A stretch of DNA of 64,000 nucleotides from Bryoerythrophyllum caledonicum (GCA_963971425.1 OZ020525.1:372001-436000); one strand, 5' to 3'. Counted from the stretch's first letter, positions 49,447 through 61,194 are shown. Numbers and translations: made by a program. Notes: a model not told the origin generated them from the letters alone.

Positions 49447-51831
49447 TTAGAAAGTAGAATTAAAACTATCATCACTACCTTCGCTAGCCTCAATCGCTTC
49501 AATGTCTACAAACTGAACAATACGAGGGTCATAACGAGGAGTCTCTGACGATGGACTAGGAGATGGTAAAGTAGCTAATAATTGAGCTAAGTCTTCTATA
49601 TGCGAAGGAAGTAGATACGGTTTAGGAGGTGATTCGGCGTCCGCCATCAATCTACAATGAATCAAACATTAACGTCAACGCTGAACATTAAAATATTTAA
49701 AGAATGCAAGGAAAAAATAATTCACAACTTACTTACTCAAACGGTTTCGTTTTGCAACATGACGAATAGGAATGTCATCCTCCTCCAAGTCAATATCCGC
49801 TTGCGAAGATACAACAGTCTCTACCAATGGTGGCGCGTCTCGAAGTGGTGCAAGGATCACCTAAAAAATAACAGGATCCGCCTCAAAAGCAACCAAATGG
49901 CGACTTGAGCAGCGGCAAGCATGAATCGAGGCACCTAAATTTAAAAGGACAAAATATTAATCGAACTTTACATCATAAAGGATTTAAACATCAAACGTAT
50001 CAAAATTACCTGTAGAAGCATAGACATCAAGAATGACACCACCTGGCTTGGTTAGAGCTTGAATAAGAATTTGCAATAAAATTGGATCTTTCTCCCGGCC
50101 TCCTCTCCAAGGAACAATTCCATTCATGATTTGTGATGCTTCTGATACAAAGTTGAAGAGAACATCATCCTCGCAAGGTTGGTAGTGGCATCCAAGAGTG
50201 GTTGGTCTTGTTGAAAGGAGAACTCAGAACTTGATGGTTCCGAATTATGAATAAGGAGGAGGATGCGAAAACGTCGTGTCTACCCAAAAACAATAGTGTT
50301 GTTAAAATAAATATGAAAGAAAATAACATCATAGAAAGAGTAGAGATAGGGAAACACACCAAGATTGACTGGTTTGTTGGAGATGTCAATTGAAGCTCAT
50401 TGATGCCCCACCAATCTTTGATGATTTTGAAGTCATAAGTCTTTGCATATGTACGTACGTCTGCTCGAATGGTCATTGACTCAGGCATAAAGATAAGTAA
50501 AGATGCATGAATTTGCAAGTAGTAATGAGCGAATTCGAAGATAGCTTCTAATTCAGACACATTATACGTATTCCACTGTGGAATGTCATTCGTATGAGAT
50601 GAAATCTTCGGAACCGGTAAACCTTCGGGAATGTCAATAATGATGAGATCATGAAAATGAACACTGTAGATCAGGCGCCGAGTTCACATAGCTCGCAGGT
50701 TTGAAGTTCACGCGATTAGGCACCTCGTGCACAAGGGTCTCGGCACCGAGACACTTCGAAAGTGCGACTCAAGCAAACTCTCTATCTGATCGAAAACCTG
50801 TCGGCAACTCCCTGCTCCCCAACCTGGTGCGGCTCTTGAGTTACCGTAGTTTCTCAATGTTTACAACTGACCTGGTGCGGCTCTTTAGATTTTTGAACAT
50901 TGAATAACGGCTCCTAAACATTGAATAACGGCTCCTGAGATTCGTTACCCAACCTGGTGCGGCTCTTGGGATATGTTACCACCTCTACTCGTGAACATTA
51001 AAGCTTGTGAAGAATGAAAAGCTCCTAGTGAACGAGTTCGTCAGCGAACAATAGTCCTCATGATCCAGTACATTGATCGCCAAACAACATACACGTTAAG
51101 AAACCAACAGCTCCCGATAAAAGCTCCACTTGCAAGAAAGAACTGAAGATTTCCATACATCACCAAAAGAGTACCTCATACAACCAAACGAGATAGAACA
51201 GAACCGTCACCAGCCGAGACCTGCTAGATCTAGTCACGATAGCATAAGTCTATTCACGATTGAAAGTCACGGCACTGCCCTCGTGCGACGTTGGAAGCAA
51301 AGGTTGTGAGCAATGATGTACTGAAGGTCGAACCAGTGAGTGGTTCACCAAGATCTAGATCGTAATATGGTTGAACGAGAATATGACTCGTTGGACGAGA
51401 TCTGTTAGGTTGGATGACAATTGGTATCATTCTCTGGAATAATTCAGAGATACTCTAGACGGCAGTGCCTAGGTGATTTCCATTGTGGAAGGCAATCACC
51501 ATGGCAACATATCAAATATGCGTATTATACCGCCGTATTTACCGCGAACTCTCTGTCTTATACTAAACACATATCATCGTATAGTACGGTATTTGTAACG
51601 CCGGTTTATGTATAGCTGAATTTTCCAAATTTATTTTGCCCCAAGGTTTGTTGAAATTTACGAGATTTGAATATGTGATACCTATGTATTACCCTGGCGA
51701 CTTCCGTGCAATGCCTAGGTAATTTCCCCTGTGGACGTAACACACTCTAATGAAAAATATATAAATTGTCATGAGGTTCCTAAATTTGACCATTGCACAA
51801 GGAGTTCACGAGAATTTCCACAAAAAATTAG

Positions 51832-52600
51832 GGTCTCGGCACCGAGACACATAATACTGAGCTTTAAGAACTTAAAAGCATGAAGATTGACAACAAATGA
51901 CTAGGACCTACCACAAAATATGTCATAATTTTAAAGTATTCTCGGCACCGAGATACCTCATATTGAGCTCTAAGAATATGAAATAATATAGATTGGAAAA
52001 AAATGACTAGGACCTACCACTAAATATTTCACAATTATAAAGTGCTCTCGGCACCGAGACACCTCATATTGAGCTCTAAGAACTTAAAATCATGAAGATT
52101 GACAACAAATGACTAGGACCTACCACAATATATGTCATATTTTAAAGTATTCTCGGCACCGAGATACCACATATTGAGCTCTAAGAATTTGAAATAATAA
52201 AGATTGACAACAAATGACTAGGACCTACCACAAAATATGTCATAATTTTAAAGTATTCTCGGCACCGAGATACCTCATATTGAGCTCAAAGAATTTGAAA
52301 TCATCAAGATTGACAACAAATGAGTCAATGACTAGGACCTACCACAAAATATTTCATAATTTAAAAGTGATCTCGGCACTGAGATACTTCATATTGAGCT
52401 CTAAGAATTTGAAGTAATAAAGATTGACAAAAATTGACTAGGACCTACCACAAAATATTTCATAATTATATAGTGCTCTCGGCACCAAGACACCTCATAT
52501 TGAGCTATAAGAATTTGAAATAATTAAGATTGACAACAAATGACTAGGACCTACCACAAAATATTTCATAATTATTTAGTGATCTCGGCATCGAGACACC
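51832..52600. repeat. 106-bp satellite, seven units, each with a CTCGG/CCGAG hairpin
   Basis: CTCGGCACCGAG starts at about 51835, 51941, 52047, 52152, 52258, 52372, 52478 and 52584. Spacing is 105-106 bp apart from one 114-bp unit. Each unit continues ATACCTCATATTGAGCTC, AAGATTGACAACAAATGAC and TAGGACCTACCACAAAATAT. The hairpin core also occurs alone at about 50739, and degenerate forms occur at about 52708 and 52954. Confidence 0.9.
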
Positions 52601-52669
52601 TTGAAATTTTAGGAACGTGCCTAAAATCTTTATTGTCTTTCCAAGTCACACATGGTTCTTTAGGGGTCA
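52601..52669. mobile_element. Relic 3' end of the piggyBac-like family
   Basis: TTTTAGGAACGTGCCTAAAAT and a terminal TTTAGGGGTC match the end of the elements at 6964 and 42172. The TTAA has decayed and the rest is missing. Confidence 0.5.
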
Positions 52670-53715
52670 AAATTTAATGTCCTTAAAATGTATTTATGGG
52701 GAAGAGTGTCTCGGCCCCAAGACCCTCAAAGTCAACATCTAAAAATTCTGGAGATTGCAATCTAACACGTTGATTGCAAACATCAAATCCATTAACATCC
52801 AAGGAGAAATCAACATGAGCCGTGAGTATAAGAAGGCAATCGGGAGCAATAGACTAAGGGACCATGACCAACTTATTCAAACATCCAAAATTGGCAACAA
52901 CAACGCAAATTTTGAAGACAATCTTTGAATACAATTTCGTCCAAAATGATTGTCTCGGCAACGAGACCTGTAAAATCCAAGCAATCATGGTCATAAACAA
53001 AATCTCGAACCAGCATGGTTAGGTCATGTAGAGGCACCTCAGATCTTTCAGCAACCCTGTCATCAGCCATTGCCATTGACGCCGCTCCACTAATTGAGCT
53101 TGGCTACAACATAACAAAATGGAATCGTTGCGCATGTCAGTCCTAGAATTCCATCAAATTCAAATGATCAAACTAATCAATTCAATATAGTGAAAGAGAA
53201 GTTTTTGAAGTATATCTTACATTGATGCAACGCCCGAGAATGTTTGCCGTGGGATCGTCTTTTTCTTCTTCAAAGTGAGACACCTCTACGTCATTTCGAG
53301 CATTGTCTTCAAGTATCTTGTCTCCAAAATTAAGCGTTTTAACAATTGCAGTGCATGAAGAACTCGTCCTAGATCTAGTTTTTCTAGATTGCATTCGAGC
53401 CCTCTTAGAGTTTTTCTATCTGAAAAATATATCCGAGGCCTCTTTTTCTTCCTCTTCAACTTAGACCTAATAGGCGACCCTAAAGACTTCTCTTCTTCTA
53501 GCATCTGTAAAATCTTGTGTACATGCTACGATCAACAACACTCTGAACAAACCGATCCATTTGCAGCAGTTTGCAAGAACAAAATTTAAAACACTAGAAG
53601 GAAGGCCTTCGTCAATGTGTTCAGATATCACGACATATAGTTAGTGTTCAATTCTAATTTAGACAATGAATTTGAAATTAAAGAGTTCCATTTTAATTCT
53701 ATTTCAATTTGCATA

Positions 53716-54240
53716 AGATTGGATTAGTTTCCAGTCTATTTTCTTCTATCTAGTGACCGTGCCTTATTTATTGCTCTGCAATGGCGTCCAACAGTTTACA
53801 GTACAATCTTCACCAAACTTCTATTTCATTAATAGTACAATCTTCACCAAAACAAGCGTCATATATTTTCTTCTACTCAGGGACGGTGCCTTATTTATTG
53901 CTCTGCAATGGTGTCCTGTAGTTTATAGTACAGTCTTCACCAAACTTCTATTTCATTAATAGTACAATCTTCACCAAAACAAGCGTCATATATTTTCTTC
54001 TACTCAGGGACGGTGCCTTATTTATTGCTCTGCAATGGCATCCTGTAGTGTATAGTACAATCTTCACCAAACGTCTATTTCATTAATAGTACAATCTTTA
54101 CCAAAATAAGCGTCCTCTATTTTCTTCGACTAAAGGACGGTGCCTAATTATTTGCTCTACAATGGCGTCATGTAGCTTATAGTACAGTCTTCACCAAAGT
54201 TGCTAAACTTCTATTTCACAATTACCTCCGTCGTCTAAAC
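53716..54240. repeat. 127-bp tandem array between the two transposon genes
   Basis: GTGCCTWATTATTGCTCT-type starts lie at 53759, 53886, 54013 and 54140, an exact 127-bp spacing. Each unit holds TACAATCTTCACCAAA twice. The array sits between the divergently oriented start codons at 53504 (-) and 54556 (+), where both promoters must lie. Confidence 0.85.
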
Positions 54241-54555
54241 TTCATAAAATAATAGTCAGAAGATTCTTTAACAGTCAAGCTACATTGGTTTTCCTAATTC
54301 CTACTTCCACCAAGTACGATAACATAGTAACCCCCCTACTTTCAAATTTGTCGTCATTTCATAACTTACAGTATGATTTGGTGCCATATTGCTCGTCTCC
54401 TTCTCTTGTAGGTTCATCTCTTTTCTAGTTACCTCTACTCTTAGCGCAGCGTGAGAATGGCAACATTGAGAGCAGAGGGGCATCCTGTCCCAATCTGAAT
54501 ACCATTAGGATCTGATGGGTTTGCTAGAGTTACTTCTCCACTTCTAGCTATTCGT

Positions 54556-57500
54556 TTGGGCTTCAATCTAGATACTACCCATGTAGAAGAGGAGGTCTTA
54601 GATGTTGCTGGGATTTTATGCTACACCATGCTACAGCTCAGTTCAATTGTAGATGACTGCAAGGCTTGGTTTTTGAGGGAGGGATCATACAAAGTGATAG
54701 GTCTGAGTGAATCGCAAATGCAAGCTTCCACCGAGATACTCACACCAGGAAAATCCAACACTTCTACTGTGAAAGTTGAGAAGCAATCACCAACAAAGAG
54801 TGGACCGGATATTCATCACGCTTGGGGAGGGCATTGCACACCTCCCACAATTCATTTGGATGACAGCGATGACGACTGCCCTTTGGTGGACATCACTGCG
54901 TATACTCCTCCAGCCTTCAGCAAAGTGGCGCCCTCCCCATCAAGTCCTCTGGTGTGAGCGAGTACACCATCTTCCATGTCCCGTCCGCCCTTGCACCCTT
55001 CTACACAAGGCACTTCTTCTTCCATGTCCCGGCCACCTCTGCTTCCATTCTCCCAAGATCAAACAAGCGTTGTTGCATGTTTAAAGAGACTGGCCTCTAG
55101 GCCGGGATCTAAGAACGTATTGAAGAAAATTGACTATGCTGTCGTTCCTCACAAAAAAATTGAGTTCTTGCCCTCTACTTATAATGGTGACATCATATTT
55201 GAGTTGCCTCCCGCTTCGTTAAATGCTAGTTCTTCCAATGCTCGAAACATGCAAGGTATGGACAATCGGTACGACGGTCATTGCTGGTGTCTAACAAAGA
55301 CATCGAATATTTCAAATGACATGGGTCTTACCTTCCGTAGATCTTCATGTGGTGGACACTTGCGTTGTGAGAATCCAGAGTGTGATTATTTGAAGAGGCT
55401 CAATCGTGAAGATCCGTACAATGAGAAGGAGTGGGAGGGGACCACAACGATGCCTTTTGTGCCCGGAAGACCAATACCAAAGACCTCATCGTTGGTATGT
55501 AAGGTATGTAAGACTTTACCCAGTGTACTTGCTATGTGTCAGGCTGTCATTTACTACGTGCAAGGACCTCCTGAGATGACCCGTGCTTGTGTGCACATGG
55601 GCATTCATGATCATCCTGTAGCTTTTGGTATTTGCCGTGAGTCAGAGGCAAAAATTAATAGTCTATTGGGCGAGCATGTGGAGCGCAATCCTACAGGAAC
55701 AAATTTAGCGATTGCCATGTCAGCAAGCAAGGAATTTCTAGCAGAGTATCTTTTTCGACCCCAAGAGTCAGAGATGACTATGACTATGGAAGACATGAAG
55801 GACGTGATGGAGAAGTATACTAACTTGGCATCTCCAAATGTCAAAAATACCATTTCATCCTTCAAGCAAGTTGGACGTACAAGCGCAATGGACGGTATCC
55901 GCACAATGAGAGGTTGTACCACTTGGCCATTTGTCCAACGCAACATGTTTCCGGGTCAAGGAGGCGACAAGGACAAAGTTTTTGTCTTCAAGATGTGCGA
56001 GATTAGCCCTGGATCAGGAGTCGACCTAGTTTCACGCATGCAACCTGGTGGAGACCTACAAGACACATGGATCATGTTTGATCATGTAAAGCGGGTCAAG
56101 AATTGGACCACCATGGCTTGCCATGTGTACGACTCTCGGTACTACAGAGTTATGACTGTAGCAGTTTGCGACATGCAATCTGAAGACTCAGAAGCCCAAT
56201 GCATCATGTGGAGGAGCATCAACGAAGTTATGGGGAGGCACGGGGTCCAGCACGTCAACTTCAAAGGTTTTATGGCGGATAGCGCAGGAGCAAATTGGAA
56301 TGCTGTACGGACGGTCTATGGTTCAGGTAATCCTCAAGAGGTAATGGTAGATCGAGAACGCACATGTCTACTTCATTGGACAACATCCATGAACCGCCAC
56401 ACGGACAAGTATATCAAGAGCGAGTTCCAAGACCAGCACTGTCTTCTGTGCAAGCAATATAAGGATGCCAAGAATTTGACAGACTCTGAGATACGTTACC
56501 TTGCCATTAGAGCTTGAAGGCATTCTTGTGGTGCCCAAAATGATGAGGCCCTCAGACAACTTGACCAGTGGCTTGCCTTTTGGCATTACCGCTATCGCCA
56601 ATGGGGAGCATCTATGGAATTGGTATGAATTGTATCATTTTTTATTATTATTTCATTTCAATTTTTGGTCCAAACAACCATATAAGTGACGTTGTGATTT
56701 GTATTACAGAATCTCACAGATGAAGAGATGGCGGAAATGCCATCCTGTAATTTGGCGGAGACTGTCCACAATCGTTGGCTTCAACAATCAGGGAATAGAG
56801 GAAATGACCTATACGATGCTACGGTGGACGACTTTGTTCGTGCGTTTATGCAATGCACAAACTATTATCACTTTTTAAAAGGAGGGCGATCATGGACCGG
56901 CCCTTCCAAGCATGAGTTGCGAATGAGGCTTGCCCAATGGACTGGTAAACACGAAAAGGTGATTGAAGCCATGGAGAGCATACTGGAGGCCAAGGAGTGG
57001 TGCACACGCACTCCTCACTTTGAAGGAGAAGAAGTGTTTGGCTCCAGCAAACGAAAGCTTGATGAACCATTTGGTTCAGACCTTGATAGTCATCGCCTTG
57101 ATAAAATAAATTTCTCCCGTCCGAAGGCCTCTACAAGGACCAGGATGGGACGTCAAGACAATTCTTCTGCAGCGACAGCGTTGCTTCCCACCTCTTCATC
57201 TTCATCTTTGGGTGATGTGAAGCTTGTGTCCTCACCGTTGTCTCCATCTAAAGCATCTATAGGAGTGAAGCATGTTTCAAGTGTTCAAGAATCTAAGTGT
57301 GACATACAGAAATGGCATATTACAAGGCTCCCAAAGGCTTCCGGTAAGTGTTGTCATGCTAAACAGGCTAGGACGGGTATAACGTGCACCGAGAAGATTG
57401 TGCGTTTGGGGAAAAGCACTCCTGCTCCTACATACACCGGGCTCCTCCATGTTCGAAGACTCTTGAAGGACCAAGTTACCGAGTTCTTCCATTGCCCGGA

Positions 57501-58152
57501 TGACATTGAAAGGTGCGTAAAGGGAACTAAGCGGAAGTGGGTGAATCACCGTCCGCTTGTTTCTGATGTATGGCCTGTGATGAAGGACACCAACCTTACC
57601 AAGGCTGAGATTCTCAGGCTAGAAGAGGTAGGATTTCAACTAGAAGAGCGACGGGAAGTGTCACCGAGGCGGCTCTTTGGAGATGCTGTCAATCCTATTG
57701 CGCACGCTGCATCCGTGCCTACACCTGCAGATGCCGACTCTTATCCAACATTGCGTGAAGGCCGCCGTACCCGTCGTCAGGAAAAGGTTTCCGTGAAGCA
57801 AAAAAATCGATGGGCATCAGCGGACAACCTCAACGTCCGCATCAACTCCATCTCAATGCTTCCCTACTCCGCCCTCGGATGCATCATTGTACTACAATAA
57901 AAGAAGGGGCAGAAGACGAGTGAATATCGCCTTACCATTGGCCCTCTCCCTAATTGCACTTGCGGTGACTTCAAGGACATGGTGGTTCAATCCAAGAAGA
58001 GAGGTGCTTGGTACCATTGCAAGCATCTCTACTATATTTTTCGAGTGGTATGCAAGCTTGATTGCGAGGACGATGCTTTTGTCCATGCTGCTACCTTAAG
58101 CTTCAACGAGATCAAGAAAGTGCTGGAGAGTGGTGTCTTGAAGCTTCTATGA
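54556..58152 (+). pseudogene. DDE-type transposase with GCM/FLYWCH-like and SWIM zinc fingers
   Basis: One frame spans two exons (54556-56622 and 56710-58152, GT-AG, phase 0) with three stops: TGA 54955, TGA 56515 and TAA 57898. The N-terminal part has a Ser/Pro-rich region. A Cys/His cluster follows, HCWCLTKTSN with SCGGHLRCENPECDYLKR, of the WRKY-GCM1/FLYWCH kind. The catalytic candidates are WIMFDHVKRVKNW (D), FMADSAGANWNAVRTVYG (D) and VDRERTCLLHW (E) in a MULE-like context. The C-terminus, beyond the third stop, has NCTCGDF ... AWYHCKHLYYIF, a SWIM finger (C-x-C-xn-C-x-H). The copy is only lightly damaged. Confidence 0.75.
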
Positions 58153-58730
58153 TGTCTAACATCGAGTATAAATTCTATTGCTATATGAATCAATAATATT
58201 TATTGTCCAATTCATATGGATAGTTGCTAAATGTTGTTAGTATATGGATAATGTTCCTTTTATTTGTTATAAAATAGAAAGATATTTTTATTCTTATAAT
58301 GTAGTTCATTTTGTTGTCTTATCCGCATCTACTTCACTTGTATCTCCATCACTTTTACAATACTTCACCAACTTAATTATCTACCATCGTATTATAAAGT
58401 GTACACAAAATAAGAGTTTCCTATGTATAAAAACCCTCTCTAGGTCCTAAACTCGTAGTGCCTACAATCTCTCCAATACACCTTCAACTTTGCGAAATAG
58501 GAAGACCCAACACTACTTGAATTTGAATGCTACTGGACCTGAAATATTGTAGTCTATTCTAATTGCACGGTTATAGGCACTAAAAATTTACTAAAAATAT
58601 TTTAATCATAATTTTTTCTTACATGCATATCATTATTTTTATTTTAAAAAACCTATTTTTAGTAAATCAGAGCTCACCGCTCATGAAATCTCCGCTCATG
58701 GCTCATGGCTCATGGCTCATGGCTCACACC
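58153..58730. other. AT-rich flank and right terminal inverted repeat
   Basis: After the transposase stop there is no gene. From about 58670 the sequence is built of GCTCATG heptads (CTCACCGCTCATG, then GGCTCAT repeats) ending CTCACACC at 58730. Confidence 0.7.
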
Positions 58731-58734
58731 CTAG

Positions 58735-59610
58735 CGTCGTTGACATTGGCCCGCCGAATACGTTGCGCGAATGGCCCCCGACCTCCGCCCAGATGGAATT
58801 TCGACAGCCGCTAACATTGGCCACGATACTTCGGGCAGGCTCTAATGAAGGTGCGAATCCCGATAAGCGCCTTATTCTGCCGGCCAAAAGTACCAGGGAG
58901 CAAGATTTGGAGTTGGAGAGGGCCGAAATGATACGGGAGGTGCAGGAGGACCCTGAGCGCCTTTTCCCGCTTCAGGGAAAGCTCTCCCCCGAAAGGAAGG
59001 TACCGATAACGCCGCTGTACCTACTCCTCCAGCATGGTCTGCTCGACAGGGACATTATGGACATTTTAGGGTCCGAAGATGAGCTGTTGAAAACCGTCTT
59101 GTGTATAGTGGAGACTGGAGGCCACCAGGGCAGGTTCAACCACGCTCTCGGTGCCTGCATTTCCGAAGGGGTCGGCCTCGCCGATAACTTGGTTTCGCTT
59201 CCACAGTTGACAACCCTTTGCAATCTGACAAAGAATCCCGATGGTGGTATTGCGCAAGGGGTCTGGATACAGGCAGTGAGAGGAACGTGGGCATACATGA
59301 CGCACGAGAAGGAGTGCGTCGAGTATGTCGCGAGGATGACAGCCGATGTGGAGAGCACAAAGCGGTTAAGGGAGATGTTTGTCGCGGTCGAGATTCAGAA
59401 ATTTAATGCGGAAAAGGCGGTGGAGAGAGAGGCTATTCGATGAGACTTCAACAACTTCTTTGGCTATTGCGCTATGAACGAGATTCTTCAAGCATTGCTG
59501 CCTCCACTGCCATAGACGCACAACATTGACAAGGCTCGAGAGGTCGTGCACCGTCTAGCGCGGATCAAAATCGAGAGTGTCCCATCACCGGCTCCAGCGG
59601 TGCTATTGAA
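58735..59610 (+). pseudogene. Host ORF of unknown family, continuation after the transposon
   Basis: The frame continues from 48588 with VVDIGPPNTLREWPP, then a helical region: REQDLELERAEMIREV, LYLLLQHGLLDRDIMDILG and CIVETGGHQGRFNHALGAC. Stops occur at 59441-59443 and about 59512, with matching codons beyond. No domain is recognised. Confidence 0.5.
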
Positions 59611-59679
59611 GTGTTACTTCGTTTGCAACGGGCTCTCTTAGGTGTAAGTTTTTCCTTGTTGCCACAGACTTGTTCCTTC

Positions 59680-60240
59680 TCGTCTCACCATTTACACCCA
59701 CGCTCCACTATTCTCGGTGTACACCATTTTGTTCTATTATCAGCTGACGTGGCTCCGTTGTTTTTCGGGGGGCGGAATATGTGCAACCCTCGCGTAAGCC
59801 CAGGGCCTGCCAGCATTGGAATGTACGTGGACGGTCCAGAGACAAATTGGGATGGGCCGTCTCAAATGTACAAAGTCCTAAGTCCCTTCCTCTTTGGAAG
59901 GGACGCATCCGAGCAGAACCTCCCCACATCGCAGGCGTTCTCGCGGCTCTGTGACAATAAGCATGGCGGGCGAGAATCGGTGTTACGCTTCATCGCGAAT
60001 GTCTATGCTCGCACTATCATGGACACGGCAAGGAGTCCCTAAGAGGATTTCGTTCGACAGTGGTGTGCTGCCGATAAAGGTACCTACAAACAGTGGGATA
60101 CCCTGGACGAGAACTACTTGGTGAGGGAGGATCTGGACTTCATGTATGCCGGCTTCGTTCCGCGTAAGATTCAACTGATAACCCCGTCATTCTTCTAATT
60201 GTTTTCTTCCTCATTCTTGGTATCTCCGTTATTTCCCTAT
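59680..60240 (+). pseudogene. Further exon of the same broken host gene
   Basis: The frame 59719-60042 reads FFGGRNMCNPRVSPGPASIG, YVDGPETNWDGPSQMYK and RFIANVYARTIMDTA. After a stop/frame change it continues EDFVRQWCAADKGTYKQW and VREDLDFMYAGFVP. Placement and strand agree with the neighbouring ORFs. The family is unknown. Confidence 0.4.
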
Positions 60241-60260
60241 GACTAAACGATAAGCCTTGT

Positions 60261-61131
60261 GCAGGCACTGTAGATCCTACCAGGGCACGCTAAAGGGAAC
60301 TTGTAGTGGCAGATTGCAAGAACGTTGTGTCGCGTCGAGTGACAACGGAGTGGGGTCGACGAGAAGGGCATCCAGTGACTTCCGTCGAGGAAATTCCTTG
60401 GGAGACATCTATCCGAACAAGGGACCTCCACGGTAAAGATGCCCTTCTTCACATGGACGATGGAACCTCAAATGAATTCCACGTCCAGAATCGGCTAACA
60501 AGGGGTTACGACAACGAAGGATTTCCCGATAAGCCGCGCGAGGAAGTTACGGAGGAAGCACAAGAGGGGGCTTGCAATGAAATACCTCAGGGAGATGTTC
60601 TTCACTTGCCCAAGGAAGAGCCAGCTACTACAGCGGTGAAGTCACCGGTGAGTCCCGCCGATAACCCACCTCTTGTGGAGTTTTCTTGGACACAAGCAAT
60701 GGATGACCCTACCCTCGGCATTGCGGAGTCTTCACAGTGGCCGGTGGAGCTAACTCAACGACACCCCTCGTCTTCATGTTGTGATTGGGGTTGCGGGGGA
60801 GACGGAACATAGCATGAAACTCTAGTGTCTATCATTCTCTCTGTCGAGTCAAGGTATTGATAACCTGCACTCTACTGACACTCCCCCGGTTGTTCCTGAG
60901 GAGCCTTACGTGGCACCCTTGGGAACTCATCCAATCCTCGAGAATCCTCCCACTTCGGAGTCTGACAAAGCTTTTCCGCCAGAGCCCGATAGCCCTGCTC
61001 CAAAGGACATGAACCCCGAGGAGATCAGTCTGGCTTTGCGCTTTATCAAGGAAGCACGTGAATCTCGCTTGACCAGTATTTGGGTTTATCCTGGACTCAT
61101 GGAGCGTGTTCAGAACAGAAGGGAAGGATAG
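60261..61131 (+). pseudogene. Acidic/proline-rich exons of the same host gene
   Basis: Frames 60306-60812 and 60910-61131 encode low-complexity acidic and Pro/Ser-rich protein (for example EEVTEEAQEGACNEIPQGD and PEPDSPAPKDMNPEE), ending in a helical stretch LALRFIKEARESRL. No domain is recognised. A gap with stops separates the two. Confidence 0.35.
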
Positions 61132-61194
61132 AAGGCGGCGTATACGTGCATGTTGTTGTTGAATCGCGGAGTATGTACGTCAGACTGTGTGTCT

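Larger units (their letters stand above)
50664..52967 (-). other. Large intron-like gap of the methyltransferase-like gene
   Basis: Between exons 2 and 3, 2.3 kb holds no coding match. It contains three AACCTGGTGCGGCTCTT copies (50820, 50869 and 50951 approximately), two ACATTGAATAACGGCTCCT copies, the 106-bp satellite, and a relic end of the piggyBac-like family (52601-52669). Confidence 0.5.
49447..53504 (-). pseudogene. N4/N6 amino-DNA methyltransferase-like gene, six exons
   Basis: Exons on the minus strand: 53504-53221, 53103-52968, 50663-50360, 50279-50010, 49934-49733 and 49651-49447, all GT-AG. Exons 1-2 encode a basic Lys/Arg-rich N-terminus (KLKRKKKRPR) and an acidic linker. Exon 3 has HDLIIIDIPEG at the position of catalytic motif IV (normally DPPY/DPPW), then HASLLIFMPES. 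Exons 4-5 have REKDPILLQILIQALTKPGG, VILDVYASTG, then ASIHACRCSSRHLVAFEADP, matching motifs X and I (AdoMet-binding) of DNA methylases. Order IV-X-I is the permuted (beta-type) arrangement. Exon 6 is a Pro/Ser/acidic tail. Damage: one-base losses near 53410 and near 50175, and a TAG at 49863-49861. Exon 2 to 3 phase does not match, so an exon may be missed or altered. The DPPY core is replaced by DIPE, so catalysis is doubtful. Confidence 0.6.
48589..58730. mobile_element. 10.1-kb DNA transposon with transposase and methyltransferase-like gene
   Basis: The left end reads GGCGTGAGCTATGAGCC and the right end, reverse-complemented, GGTGTGAGCCATGAGCC. Both continue as GAGCCAT heptads to GAGCGG. 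CTAG flanks both sides (48585-48588 and 58731-58734). Joining 48588 to 58735 restores one host reading frame (IASVVDIGP), independent proof of the boundaries. Inside are a + strand transposase (54556-58152) and a - strand methyltransferase-like gene (53504-49447), divergently arranged. The superfamily is uncertain. GCM/FLYWCH-type N-terminus and SWIM C-terminus suggest a Mutator- or KDZ-like element, but a 4-bp CTAG (or 2-bp TA) duplication is not typical of either. Confidence 0.85.

Noticed and set aside
51832-52600. Regular 106-bp array resembling a CRISPR locus
   Set aside because: The whole unit repeats, not just a short repeat with unique spacers; there are no cas genes and the genome is eukaryotic.
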